From: CAYRLW01 sp964425215
GTDB lineage: Bacteria; Spirochaetota; Spirochaetia; Treponematales; Breznakiellaceae
Reading direction: 5' to 3'
Length of the DNA: 36,269 bases
NCBI GenBank assembly: GCA_964425215.1
Contig: CAYRLW010000040.1
Coordinates: 1 to 36,269 of the forward strand
In this document: piece after piece, positions 8,284 to 15,605 of the stretch
Position numbering within the stretch: position 1 is the stretch's first letter
Layout of the letters: the number at the start of each line of letters is the position of its first letter
Position numbers and translations under genes: made by a program
The notes under the pieces: model-generated
Databases searched by the model: none
The model's input: only the letters and a program-made list of their open reading frames with translations
Told to the model about the DNA's origin: nothing

Positions 8284-9267
8284 CTACTGAATTTCTTTAA
8301 GATTTTTTACGACTTTGATTTTGCCGGAGGCTACGTCGTCGGCGACCTTTTTGATCTCCGTGTTGATAGCCGCGTCCACGTTAGAAATGGGGAAGTCCGC
8401 GTGCCGGGCGTTCCCATCGCCGTATTCCATAACCAGGTCGCCGCCCCGTTCCCCCGCCGCTAAACGGGTCACAATTTTGGACATGACCACGTTAAAGTCA
8501 AAAATATCGGCGGTTAGGTAGTTCGCCGGGGCCTGATCCTTTTTGGACGTATAGGTGGTGGTAAAGTACACCTTGGTTTTGGCTTCCTTAACCGCCGTAT
8601 AAAGCCCAAAATTTCCCAAGTTGACGGCGCTGATGATCACGTCTATCCCCTTGGATATCAGTCCCTCGGCTCCCTGGCGGGCTTTGACCGCGTCGTTAAA
8701 GTCCCCCACGTACACGTACTCGAAGGATACCTTTTTTCCCGAATCCCGGATCGCCTGTTTGACCGCGTTTACCTCTCCCCGGGTAAAGGGCAACTCCAGT
8801 CCCCCTAACCAGCCGATTTTTCCGGTTTTTGTGGCCACCGCGGCCAATCGGCCCAGAACGTAAAATCCCGTGTAATAGTTCCGGTCCACGTACCACATGT
8901 TGGGTTTCGCGTTATCGGGCTTCCCGTCCCCTTCGACGATGAAAGAAACCTTGGGGTACTGATCCGCTACCTTATCCGCGGCGCTGTTGAACTGGTTCCC
9001 GTGTACCCAGATGACGTTAAACCCTTCGTTTACGTATTCCGTCATAACCCGTTGGGCGTCCGGCACGGCGACCCGTTCGGAAAAGGCCGTTTCGACCTTA
9101 AATTTTGATTTTACCGTCTGCAACGCCACGTACCCCAGGGCGTTATAGTCCGCGTCCTGGATAGAACCGGGGAAGATGGCCGCCAGCTTTATGTTAGTAG
9201 TCTGGGCGGAAAGGGATGATAGCGCCAAAAGGGCGCATACGGCGGTAGCCATAAGTTTACGAAGCAT
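8284..9267 (-). CDS. BMP-family periplasmic substrate-binding protein
   Basis: A 327-residue secreted binding protein of the BMP/PnrA-like family. Residues 1-21 are a Sec signal peptide ending SLSA|Q with no lipobox Cys, unlike the spirochaetal PnrA/TmpC lipoproteins. The mature part has two alpha/beta lobes. The motif at the first strand (AAIFPGSIQDADYNALGYVAL) replaces the DGSFN-type motif of purine-nucleoside PnrA, so the ligand may differ from a classical nucleoside. It has a strong Shine-Dalgarno (AAGGAGAG). It is the first gene of the importer operon, divergent from a chemoreceptor gene. Confidence 0.85.
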   Translation of the reverse strand: MLRKLMATAVCALLALSSLSAQTTNIKLAAIFPGSIQDADYNALGYVALQTVKSKFKVETAFSERVAVPDAQRVMTEYVNEGFNVIWVHGNQFNSAADKVADQYPKVSFIVEGDGKPDNAKPNMWYVDRNYYTGFYVLGRLAAVATKTGKIGWLGGLELPFTRGEVNAVKQAIRDSGKKVSFEYVYVGDFNDAVKARQGAEGLISKGIDVIISAVNLGNFGLYTAVKEAKTKVYFTTTYTSKKDQAPANYLTADIFDFNVVMSKIVTRLAAGERGGDLVMEYGDGNARHADFPISNVDAAINTEIKKVADDVASGKIKVVKNLKEIQ

Positions 9268-9283
9268 GTTTCGACTCTCCTTA

Positions 9284-9297
9284 CCGGAAATTTCCGG
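9284..9297. promoter_or_regulatory. Perfect 14-bp palindrome at the BMP operon start site
   Basis: CCGGAAATTTCCGG lies at about +1 to +15 of the predicted BMP transcript, between its promoter and Shine-Dalgarno. It could be a repressor operator or a short 5'-UTR hairpin. No regulator gene is adjacent. Confidence 0.4.
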
Positions 9298-9304
9298 CAG
9301 ACTT

Positions 9305-9334
9305 ATAGTAGTCCCATTTAGAAGGCCTTGTCAA
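9305..9334 (-). promoter_or_regulatory. Promoter of the BMP importer operon
   Basis: On the minus strand, -35 TTGACA (9334-9329), an 18-nt spacer and -10 TACTAT (9310-9305). Its -35 box forms the left arm of a CTTGTCAA/TTGACAAG inverted repeat whose right arm is the -35 box of the divergent chemoreceptor promoter. Confidence 0.6.
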
Positions 9335-9347
9335 ATTGTAAATTACC

Positions 9348-9383
9348 TTGACAAGACCCCTATTTGCTCCAATAATTAGGGGT
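9348..9383 (+). promoter_or_regulatory. Promoter of the chemoreceptor gene with flanking inverted repeat
   Basis: A perfect -35 TTGACA (9348-9353), a 17-nt spacer and -10 AATAAT (9371-9376). The inverted repeat ACCCCTA (9356-9362) and TAGGGGT (9377-9383) spans the spacer and the -10 box, and could be an operator. The Shine-Dalgarno AAAGGAG (9419-9425) is 6 nt before the TTG start. Confidence 0.65.
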
Positions 9384-9431
9384 ATTAGGTAAAAAGCTAT
9401 AGATTTATAATTTTTATCAAAGGAGTTTCTC

Positions 9432-11519
9432 TTGAAAATACGGCTGACCCTAGCGTATCGAATCGCCCTCGTTTTTAGCGTTTTTGTGGCCCTTCTTATG
9501 GCCCTATTATTCGCTATATTAGCACCAAACTTGGGAAGCAATATCCGCGCAATTATCGAAAAGGATAACCTGGAGATTGCCCGGGCCCGGGGGGATCAGT
9601 TAGGAGAAATAAGCGATAAAATTGGCATGCAAATGACCCTTTTTTCTAACCTGGATTTAATTAAAAATTCGGATATCGAAGTAGCCCGGTATATGCTGGA
9701 CGGCATCAAGGGTCAGTTGAGCGATGAGATCGACAATGTCTTTTTGGTGGATCCGGATGGAAATTATTCCTACGGTTCAAAGACCGGTTCTTTTACCAAA
9801 ACGGATTTTTATACCAACATCACCCGGTTTAATAAGGAAAGCTACATCGGCGACGCCTTCGTATCGCCCCTAAACGACGCCCCCTCTATTACCTTTGCCC
9901 GGGCGGTTCGGGATTCCTCGGGAACCCTAAAAGCCATAATCGCGTGCCAAGTAAAGGTGGATAAACTGTCCCAAGTGGTGGGGAACATCAAAGTGGGGGA
10001 TAGGGGTTTCGCGTGGCTCGTTCAAAAAAACGGGGTCGTCATCGCCCATACGGACCCTTCTATGGTGATGAAACTGAACCTTCTGGATTCTACCAAGGAC
10101 GGTTACCGGAACTTGGATGCCTTCGCCCAAAAAATGACTACCCAGGATCTGGGTTCGGGGGAATGGAGGGATCCAAAGGGGAAAGCCATGGTTACCTACT
10201 ACGCCAAGGTCGCGGATACCGAAGGGTGGGTTCTGGGGTTGACGCTTCCTAAAGCGGAGATCGACGCCATTCCAAACCGGGTCTTGGGACTCCTGGGCTT
10301 GTTGCTTATTTTGGGTATCGTGGCTTCCTTCTTTATTTCCATGCAAATAGCCCGTTCGGTTACCGGCCCCTTGCGGAAGGCCGGCGAGGGATTTAAAACC
10401 CTTGCCCAGGGCGATGCGGACCTAACGGTTCGGGTAAACGTCCATTCCAGCGACGAAGTGGGGGATTTGGTTCGGGATTTTAACGCTTTTATCGATAAAC
10501 TTCGGGAAATTGTAGGGTCCTTAAAGCAATCCCAGGCCGAAATGGCCCGCATCGGTACCGAGTTAAGCTCCAGCGTGGTGGATACCGAACGGATGGTGGG
10601 AGGCATTAGCGACTCGGTAAAAGAAGTGTACGAACGGACCCGTTCCCAGGGAGCCAGCGTGGCCGAATCATCCAGCGCGGTAGAACAGATCGCTAAAAAC
10701 ATCGAAAGCCTGGACCGGCTGATCGTGGATCAGGCATCCAGTATTACCGAGGCATCCTCCTCTATCGAGGAAATGGTCGGCAACAACGGGGCGATCGGTA
10801 CTTCTATCGATAGGATGGCCCAAAGCTTTGCATCCCTTTTAAAGGACGCGGAGCAGGGAAAGGCTCTTCAGACCCTCTCTTCGGAGAAGATCAAACTGAT
10901 CGCCGAACGTTCCCACACCCTCTTGGAGGCCAACGGCGTTATCGCCGGAATCGCGTCCCAAACCAACCTCCTGGCCATGAATGCCGCCATAGAGGCGGCC
11001 CACGCGGGGGAAGCGGGAAAAGGTTTTTCCGTGGTGGCCGACGAAATCCGCCGCTTGGCCGAAACCTCGGCGGAACAGTCCCGCTCGATTACCGCCGAAC
11101 TTACCACGGTTCAGGCGGCCATCACCGAAATGGTAAAAACTTCGGAGGATTCGGAAAAATCCTTCGATCAGGTGGGAGCTAAAATTCAAGAAACCGACAA
11201 GCTGGTTCGGGAAATCCGCCAGGCTATGGACGAACAGCAGGAAGGTTCCCGCCAAATTCTGGAAGCTCTTAGAACCATGAACGACGTAACCTCTGAAGTT
11301 CGGCAGGGTTCCTCGGAGATGACTAACGGGAACGCTACCCTTTTAGCGGAAATGGGTAAGCTTCGGAGCCTGAGCCAGGATATAGAAGAAAGTATCGATA
11401 TGGTATCCAAGGCCAGCGAAGAAATTAGGCAGAACGCCCAAAAGGTAGCCTCCATGGCCGAGGGAACGAGAAAAACGATCCAGTCCATGGAACAAGTGAT
11501 CGGTCGCTTTAAAGTGTAG
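9432..11519 (+). CDS. dCache-type methyl-accepting chemotaxis protein
   Basis: A 695-residue chemoreceptor starting with TTG, chosen for the well-placed Shine-Dalgarno AAAGGAG. Membrane helix 1 is at about 8-31. A periplasmic dCache_1 sensing domain (about 35-280) shows the usual strands (NVFLVDPDGNYSYGS; GFAWLVQKNGVVIAHTDP). Helix 2 is at about 284-306, HAMP at about 307-360, and then a long cytoplasmic coiled coil. The signalling tip is canonical (AMNAAIEAAHAGEAGKGFSV, then ADEIRRLAE). There is no C-terminal CheR pentapeptide. It is divergent from the BMP importer operon, with the two promoters sharing a symmetric -35 region, so receptor and importer may respond to the same nutrient. That link is inferred. 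Confidence 0.9.
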   Translation: MKIRLTLAYRIALVFSVFVALLMALLFAILAPNLGSNIRAIIEKDNLEIARARGDQLGEISDKIGMQMTLFSNLDLIKNSDIEVARYMLDGIKGQLSDEIDNVFLVDPDGNYSYGSKTGSFTKTDFYTNITRFNKESYIGDAFVSPLNDAPSITFARAVRDSSGTLKAIIACQVKVDKLSQVVGNIKVGDRGFAWLVQKNGVVIAHTDPSMVMKLNLLDSTKDGYRNLDAFAQKMTTQDLGSGEWRDPKGKAMVTYYAKVADTEGWVLGLTLPKAEIDAIPNRVLGLLGLLLILGIVASFFISMQIARSVTGPLRKAGEGFKTLAQGDADLTVRVNVHSSDEVGDLVRDFNAFIDKLREIVGSLKQSQAEMARIGTELSSSVVDTERMVGGISDSVKEVYERTRSQGASVAESSSAVEQIAKNIESLDRLIVDQASSITEASSSIEEMVGNNGAIGTSIDRMAQSFASLLKDAEQGKALQTLSSEKIKLIAERSHTLLEANGVIAGIASQTNLLAMNAAIEAAHAGEAGKGFSVVADEIRRLAETSAEQSRSITAELTTVQAAITEMVKTSEDSEKSFDQVGAKIQETDKLVREIRQAMDEQQEGSRQILEALRTMNDVTSEVRQGSSEMTNGNATLLAEMGKLRSLSQDIEESIDMVSKASEEIRQNAQKVASMAEGTRKTIQSMEQVIGRFKV

Positions 11520-11590
11520 GGCAGGCGGAGTAAGGCTCCGTGAAATCTGACTCCCCGACGAAGCGGAGATCGTTAATGCGTTTATGCCGG

Positions 11591-11626
11591 TTTTTAGGAC
11601 CCGCAGGTGCTCTGGGGTCCTAAAAA
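11591..11626. terminator. Bidirectional intrinsic terminator between the chemoreceptor gene and serS
   Basis: A 12-bp stem, TTTTTAGGACCC (11591-11602) with GGGTCCTAAAAA (11615-11626), around a 12-nt loop, with A/T tracts at both ends. It serves the convergent chemoreceptor (+) and serS (-) genes. The preceding bases 11520-11590 contain only a small CGGAG/CTCCG hairpin and no tRNA cloverleaf. Confidence 0.8.
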
Positions 11627-11647
11627 ATTCACCGGTTCGGCAGTCTC

Positions 11648-12925
11648 CTAGGTTTTCTTTTTAATGACCTCGAAGCCGCAGTAGGGAACCAGAGCCGCCG
11701 GCAGTTTTACGGTCCCATCGGCCTGTTGATAATTTTCCAGAATAGCGATGATTCCCCGGCTGATGGCGATGGCCGTTCCATTGAGCATGTGAACGTACCT
11801 GTTCTTTCCGTCGTCGTCCTTATATTTAATATTCAAACGCCGGGCCTGAAAATCGGTGCAGTTGGAGGTGGAGGTTACTTCGCCCCACTCGCCGTTATTC
11901 CGGCCGGGCATCCAGGCTTCCAGGTCCCACTTACGATACGCTGGGGCCCCTAAATCGCCGGTACAGGTGTCGACGACCCGGAACGGTAAGCCCAGACCGG
12001 TGAAAATTTCTTCCTCCACCGAACGGAGTTCCTCGTGAAGTTTTTCCGAATCTTCGGGCAAACAGTAGGCGAACATTTCCAGTTTCGTAAATTGGTGAAC
12101 CCGGTACAGGCCCTTGGAGAATTGGCCCGCGGCTCCCGCTTCCCGACGGAAACAGTGGGATAGTCCGGCCAGGCGAAGGGGGAGTTGTTCCTTGGGAATG
12201 ATGGTTCCCGAATAATAACCCCCAAGGGTAATTTCGGCGGTACCCACCAGACAGGTTCCCTCCCCCTCTACGGTGTAAACGTTGGACTCCGAACCTCGAG
12301 GGTTAAATCCTATCCCCTCCAAAATTTCTTCCTTTGCCACGTCGGGGGTAATAAAGGGGGTAAAACCCCGTTTTTGCAGGATGTCCAGGGCGTAACGGAT
12401 CAAACCCAGCTCCAGGAAAACCCCCTCGTTCTTTAAATAGTAAAACTTGGTTCCCGAAACTTTGGTGGCCGCATCGAAGTCGATGATATCCAGTTCCTGC
12501 CCCAATTGAACGTGGTCCTTGGGTTCAAAGTCGAATTGGGTGGGCTTTCCTACCCGTTTGACCTCCAGGTTATCCTTATCTTCTTTTCCAACGGGGGCCT
12601 CCGGATGGGCCATGTTGGGAATTTTACGCCCCTGGACGTCCAGTTCCTTCTCCACAGCGGCCAATTCGGCCTCCATGGAAGCGATATCGTCCTTGAGCTT
12701 CTTCCCTTCATCGATAAGCCGAGCGCGGACGTCGGCTTCCAACTTACCCTTCATGGCTTGAGCGTTGGCGTTCCGCTGTTGCTGTAGCGCCTGCAGAACC
12801 GTGGTAAGCTCGTTTTTACGGTCAAAAAGTCGGACCACCTCGTCGGCGTCGGCCTTCATATTCCGGTTGGCGATGTTTTTTTTCACCGCCTCCAGGTTTT
12901 CTTTGATAAAACGATAGTCAAGCAT
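11648..12925 (-). CDS. serS: Seryl-tRNA synthetase
   Basis: A 425-residue class II aminoacyl-tRNA synthetase that charges tRNA-Ser (and tRNA-Sec where present) with serine in the cytoplasm. The N-terminal tRNA-binding coiled-coil arm covers about 30-105. Motif 2 is visible as FRREAGAAGQ with downstream VHQFTKLEMF, and motif 3 as NGTAIAISRGIIAILENYQ near the C-terminus. The length is normal for bacterial SerS (about 420-430). The ATG is preceded by AGGGG. It stands alone on the minus strand, terminated by the hairpin at 11591-11626 and divergent from the small membrane protein gene at 13108. Confidence 0.96.
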   Translation of the reverse strand: MLDYRFIKENLEAVKKNIANRNMKADADEVVRLFDRKNELTTVLQALQQQRNANAQAMKGKLEADVRARLIDEGKKLKDDIASMEAELAAVEKELDVQGRKIPNMAHPEAPVGKEDKDNLEVKRVGKPTQFDFEPKDHVQLGQELDIIDFDAATKVSGTKFYYLKNEGVFLELGLIRYALDILQKRGFTPFITPDVAKEEILEGIGFNPRGSESNVYTVEGEGTCLVGTAEITLGGYYSGTIIPKEQLPLRLAGLSHCFRREAGAAGQFSKGLYRVHQFTKLEMFAYCLPEDSEKLHEELRSVEEEIFTGLGLPFRVVDTCTGDLGAPAYRKWDLEAWMPGRNNGEWGEVTSTSNCTDFQARRLNIKYKDDDGKNRYVHMLNGTAIAISRGIIAILENYQQADGTVKLPAALVPYCGFEVIKKKT

Positions 12926-12972
12926 AGTACCCCTAGTGTACCCAGGTCTAGGAATCGGTACAAGGGGTTTTG

Positions 12973-13010
12973 AGGTTCTTTTAAAAGGCTGTTGCTTTTG
13001 AAAGAGCTTT
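12973..13010. repeat. Dispersed 38-bp hairpin element, copy 2
   Basis: Aligns without gaps to the copy at 22023-22060: shared left flank AGGTTCTTT, shared right segment TTTTGAAAG, different 9-nt centre. It still folds through AAAAG/CTTTT plus a G-T wobble. It lies in the divergent serS/13108 spacer, just upstream of the promoter at 13014-13042. Confidence 0.6.
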
Positions 13011-13013
13011 TTT

Positions 13014-13042
13014 TTGGATTTTTGTTTGTCCTTGGATATATT
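13014..13042 (+). promoter_or_regulatory. Promoter of the small membrane protein gene
   Basis: -35 TTGGAT (13014-13019), 17-nt spacer, -10 TATATT (13037-13042), giving a 5' UTR of about 59 nt. In that UTR, CTCCA and TGGAG, 5 nt apart, form a small hairpin whose 3' arm includes part of the Shine-Dalgarno GGAGG, so initiation could be structure-sensitive. Confidence 0.5.
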
Positions 13043-13107
13043 GAAAGAATGTGGGGCCCCTTAAATACCTGTTGTTTTAAAGAGGACTCCATATTCTGGA
13101 GGAAAAA

Positions 13108-13764
13108 ATGAAACGATTATGGTTAGCCCTTTTCTTTACTACCCTCGGGTTTTCTGTCTTTGCCCAAGGATCGTCCCGGGGTACCAATACGAGGGAATCT
13201 TCCCTGTGGGGGCCGGGGGGCTTTTTCGATATTCCCTATACCCGATCTGAATTGTCAGTGGTGAATAAGGAATTGGGTGATAAGCCCTTTGGAGAACTTA
13301 CGTTGAACCAGCTGTATCCCTACGGGAAGCGTATAGGGACGGCGTATCAAAAGGACGAGTATCTCCGATCCACCACCTGGATGTCCCTCATGTTCCCCGG
13401 CGCTGGACAGTTCCGCAACGGCGATACCCTCGCTGGTTTGGGCTTTACGGGCCTCCACCTGGGGGTTCTCGCGGGAACGCTGATAGGGGTCTACGCCTTT
13501 CTTCCGGCGGATGTAAAGTTTGACCGTATGGATTATCTGAACAATTCCATCAGTTCCATCGGTACCACCTGGAGAAACCACAGTATTATGGACTATCTGC
13601 CCTCCTTCGGTACCCTGCTCGTGGGGATGGTGGTCGACGGGGGCGTGCGAATTTGGTCCGGCCACTCGGCTTACCTGGGGGCCCGGAGGACGATTGACAG
13701 CGGAAACGCGAAGCTAGAGCCCCTGCTGGGACCGGGCTTTATGGGGATGGGCTTACAATACTAG
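13108..13764 (+). CDS. Exported membrane protein with PGAGQ motif, function unknown
   Basis: A 218-residue protein with a clear Sec signal peptide (1-19, ending VFAQ). A mid-protein motif MFPGAGQFRNGD leads into a hydrophobic helix, and a second hydrophobic helix follows near 165-180. The PG-x-GQ-x-x-NG pattern is shared by several small bacterial membrane families of unknown role (DUF5683/TM2-like), so I give no function. It is a single gene with its own promoter, and its 3' end converges on birA. The start is supported by GGAGG 4-5 nt upstream of the A-rich stretch before ATG. Confidence 0.7.
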   Translation: MKRLWLALFFTTLGFSVFAQGSSRGTNTRESSLWGPGGFFDIPYTRSELSVVNKELGDKPFGELTLNQLYPYGKRIGTAYQKDEYLRSTTWMSLMFPGAGQFRNGDTLAGLGFTGLHLGVLAGTLIGVYAFLPADVKFDRMDYLNNSISSIGTTWRNHSIMDYLPSFGTLLVGMVVDGGVRIWSGHSAYLGARRTIDSGNAKLEPLLGPGFMGMGLQY

Positions 13765-13841
13765 GAACCGGGTTTATCGTCATTCCGACAGGCTCCCAAA
13801 GCCCACTCTAAAAAACCAATCGTTTTTGGATTTGATTCATA

Positions 13842-14696
13842 CTAAATTCCCAAAGGCGGCGTGTCGGCTTCCTGTCGCCACGCCAATTCCCCCGCCACAA
13901 AGGACCGCTCTTCCCCTTCTTCCCCACAGCGGAGCCGCAGTTCCCCCCCATCCCCCACACCGACCAGGATTCCTTCCACGGCCTTTCCCCGGTCCGCCAT
14001 GCCGTCCAAAAAGACAACCCGGTCCCCCCGCTTAAAAAGCCGCTGTTCCAGGGGCTCCTTCCATGGGGCTTCTTTTTCTAAAAGGACAAAAAGATTCCGG
14101 AGAATAGCGGCCAAGAGCTTCCAACGGTCAAAGGCATTCGTGGAGGTCCGGGATTTTTCATCGGGACTTCCTTCGAATCCCTCGGAAGGAAAGGGCCTTT
14201 TAAGGCCTTCCATTTCCAGGATCAGGGAACTGGCCCTGTTGCGAAGCTCCGGAGGAAAATTCCGTTGCAGGATATTAAGGCCTATGCCCGCAAAGACCCA
14301 TTTTCCATCCCCTTCGGTTAGTATTCCGCACACCTTTTTACCGTTTATAAGAATGTCGTTGGGCCATTTCACGGCCCCCAGGGGCGCCAGTTCGGGGAAC
14401 CGTTCCTCGATAGCCAGGGCCACCGCCAGGCCTATCCTAAGGGTCAGCGCTCGGGGAAGGGGCTCTACGGACGAATAGGGTAGGATGATCGTGCAAAGGA
14501 GGTTCATCCCCCCCTCGGATATCCAGCGACGTCCTTGCCCCCGGCCCTTGCCCTGGGTTTGTTCGTCCGCCACGATAACCGTCCCCGGGACAAGACGGTC
14601 ATCCGCGCATTTTCGGGCCTCGTCCATGGTACTGGTGGTGGTTGCCAGGTGGAAAACCGGGGCATGAAAGGGGCTGGAAATAGGCAGGATGGTCAT
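13842..14696 (-). CDS. birA: Biotin-protein ligase (biotin-[acetyl-CoA-carboxylase] ligase)
   Basis: A 284-residue group I (monofunctional) BPL: it activates biotin with ATP and attaches it to the carrier-protein lysine of acetyl-CoA carboxylase or decarboxylase complexes. The phosphate-binding loop KGRGQGRRW is at 50-58, KWPND at 110-114, and the following GKKVCGIL supplies the biotin-site lysine. The N-terminal DNA-binding domain of bifunctional BirA is absent, so it is not a repressor. A hydrophilic insertion near 185-205 and a BPL-C-like beta domain at about 230-275 are seen. The next minus-strand gene upstream, a glycosylase, is 48 nt away, so co-transcription is plausible. Confidence 0.93.
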   Translation of the reverse strand: MTILPISSPFHAPVFHLATTTSTMDEARKCADDRLVPGTVIVADEQTQGKGRGQGRRWISEGGMNLLCTIILPYSSVEPLPRALTLRIGLAVALAIEERFPELAPLGAVKWPNDILINGKKVCGILTEGDGKWVFAGIGLNILQRNFPPELRNRASSLILEMEGLKRPFPSEGFEGSPDEKSRTSTNAFDRWKLLAAILRNLFVLLEKEAPWKEPLEQRLFKRGDRVVFLDGMADRGKAVEGILVGVGDGGELRLRCGEEGEERSFVAGELAWRQEADTPPLGI

Positions 14697-14744
14697 GGAA
14701 AGAGCATACCGGGACGGGAAGGGGAGGTCAATTGGAGCCTATCG

Positions 14745-15317
14745 CTACATGAGATAGGATTCCCAAGTGTGCTGGCGAACCAAAGACCAGAGGGGAAGTT
14801 TATCCTCCAGGGTTTTAAAGTTTCTACTGGGGATGGGGCTTGTCGAGGGGAGCCGCAGGAGTACCAGCGGCCGGAGTCCCGGGGCGTTCCAAAGGCTGGG
14901 CCTGCCCATGGTATCATCCAAATCCTTGGGAACGGTGAAAAAGGCTCGGAAAAGCTTAGATGCTCCAGAACCGTTAAAAAAAATAGTAGAAATAGTGCCC
15001 TGTTCCCGGAGCAATTCTAAAATAGGATTCGGACGGCTGTGGGTAATACGCTGATCCAGGCTCCCCTGCCTTTCGCAGGCCGCAACCACGTCCCACAGGG
15101 CTATGCGGTGGGAAACCAGGAGGTTTACCTTATCCTCCCAACTCCGAGGCAGGGGAGCGGAAAAAATCGCCGATCCCAGGGGCCAGAAATGATTGCGGGG
15201 GTGGGCGTAGTATTCCCACCGTTCCAGAGAAACCACGCTGGGAAAGGAGCCAAGGATGAGCGCCTGGGGCTTTTTCCCCACAATGGGGGGAAATCCTCTT
15301 AAGGTTGGTGGTTCCAT
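14745..15317 (-). CDS. Uracil/deoxyinosine DNA glycosylase superfamily protein
   Basis: A 190-residue protein of the UDG superfamily, closest in pattern to the family 6 / DNA-deoxyinosine glycosylase group. The first catalytic motif is GSFPSVVS (23-30), followed by the hallmark YYAHPRNHFW (36-45). A C-terminal LPSTSP motif occupies the position of the second UDG motif. These enzymes remove hypoxanthine (deaminated adenine), and sometimes uracil, from DNA to start base-excision repair. The gene lies upstream of birA on the minus strand and divergent from smc, with the MITE in the spacer. Confidence 0.85.
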   Translation of the reverse strand: MEPPTLRGFPPIVGKKPQALILGSFPSVVSLERWEYYAHPRNHFWPLGSAIFSAPLPRSWEDKVNLLVSHRIALWDVVAACERQGSLDQRITHSRPNPILELLREQGTISTIFFNGSGASKLFRAFFTVPKDLDDTMGRPSLWNAPGLRPLVLLRLPSTSPIPSRNFKTLEDKLPLWSLVRQHTWESYLM

Positions 15318-15372
15318 TTTTCACAAACCTCTGTAACTATGGCCTTAAAAAGAAAAACGCGCAAGCCTTCAA

Positions 15373-15528
15373 TAGTGTCACGAAGATTAGGGAAAGCATT
15401 CTCTGAGATTCAGCGCGACCCATCATGCTAAAGAAACCTTTGGCAGATACCCGTAAGTAAGAGAACCGGCTAGGGGATCGTAGACCGCTTTCATCTTTTT
15501 TACTTTTTCCCTAATCTTCGTGACACTA
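15373..15528. mobile_element. MITE-like element with 22-24 bp perfect terminal inverted repeats
   Basis: The left end TAGTGTCACGAAGATTAGGG continues into AAA, and the right end is its exact reverse complement; about 24 bp match in all. About 155 bp lies between the outer ends, with no open reading frame. If the true ends begin at GTGTCACG (15375) and finish at CGTGACAC (15526), each side is flanked by TA, as expected for IS630/Tc1-type TA target duplication, but the boundary is ambiguous. No matching transposase is in the window, so this is a non-autonomous element or deletion relic. It sits in the divergent spacer between the glycosylase gene and smc. Confidence 0.75.
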
Positions 15529-15547
15529 TAGGCGGGGTGGTCCTTCC

Positions 15548-15577
15548 TTGACCGCCCTTCTTTCATAATGATACAGT
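15548..15577 (+). promoter_or_regulatory. Candidate smc promoter
   Basis: -35 TTGACC (15548-15553), an 18-nt spacer and a weak -10 TACAGT (15572-15577), just outside the right end of the MITE. A Shine-Dalgarno GGAG (15596-15599) follows, 6 nt before the TTG start. Confidence 0.4.
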
Positions 15578-15605
15578 ACCGGATACGAGTAAAACGGAGT
15601 GTGCC

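Noticed and set aside
11520..11590. Possible tRNA or small RNA gene after the chemoreceptor gene.
   Set aside because: Only a 5-bp hairpin is visible; no cloverleaf, T-loop or anticodon arm.
15373..15528. Reading the MITE as a CRISPR remnant or an attachment site.
   Set aside because: It is a single long perfect inverted repeat pair with a non-repetitive core, which fits a transposable element.
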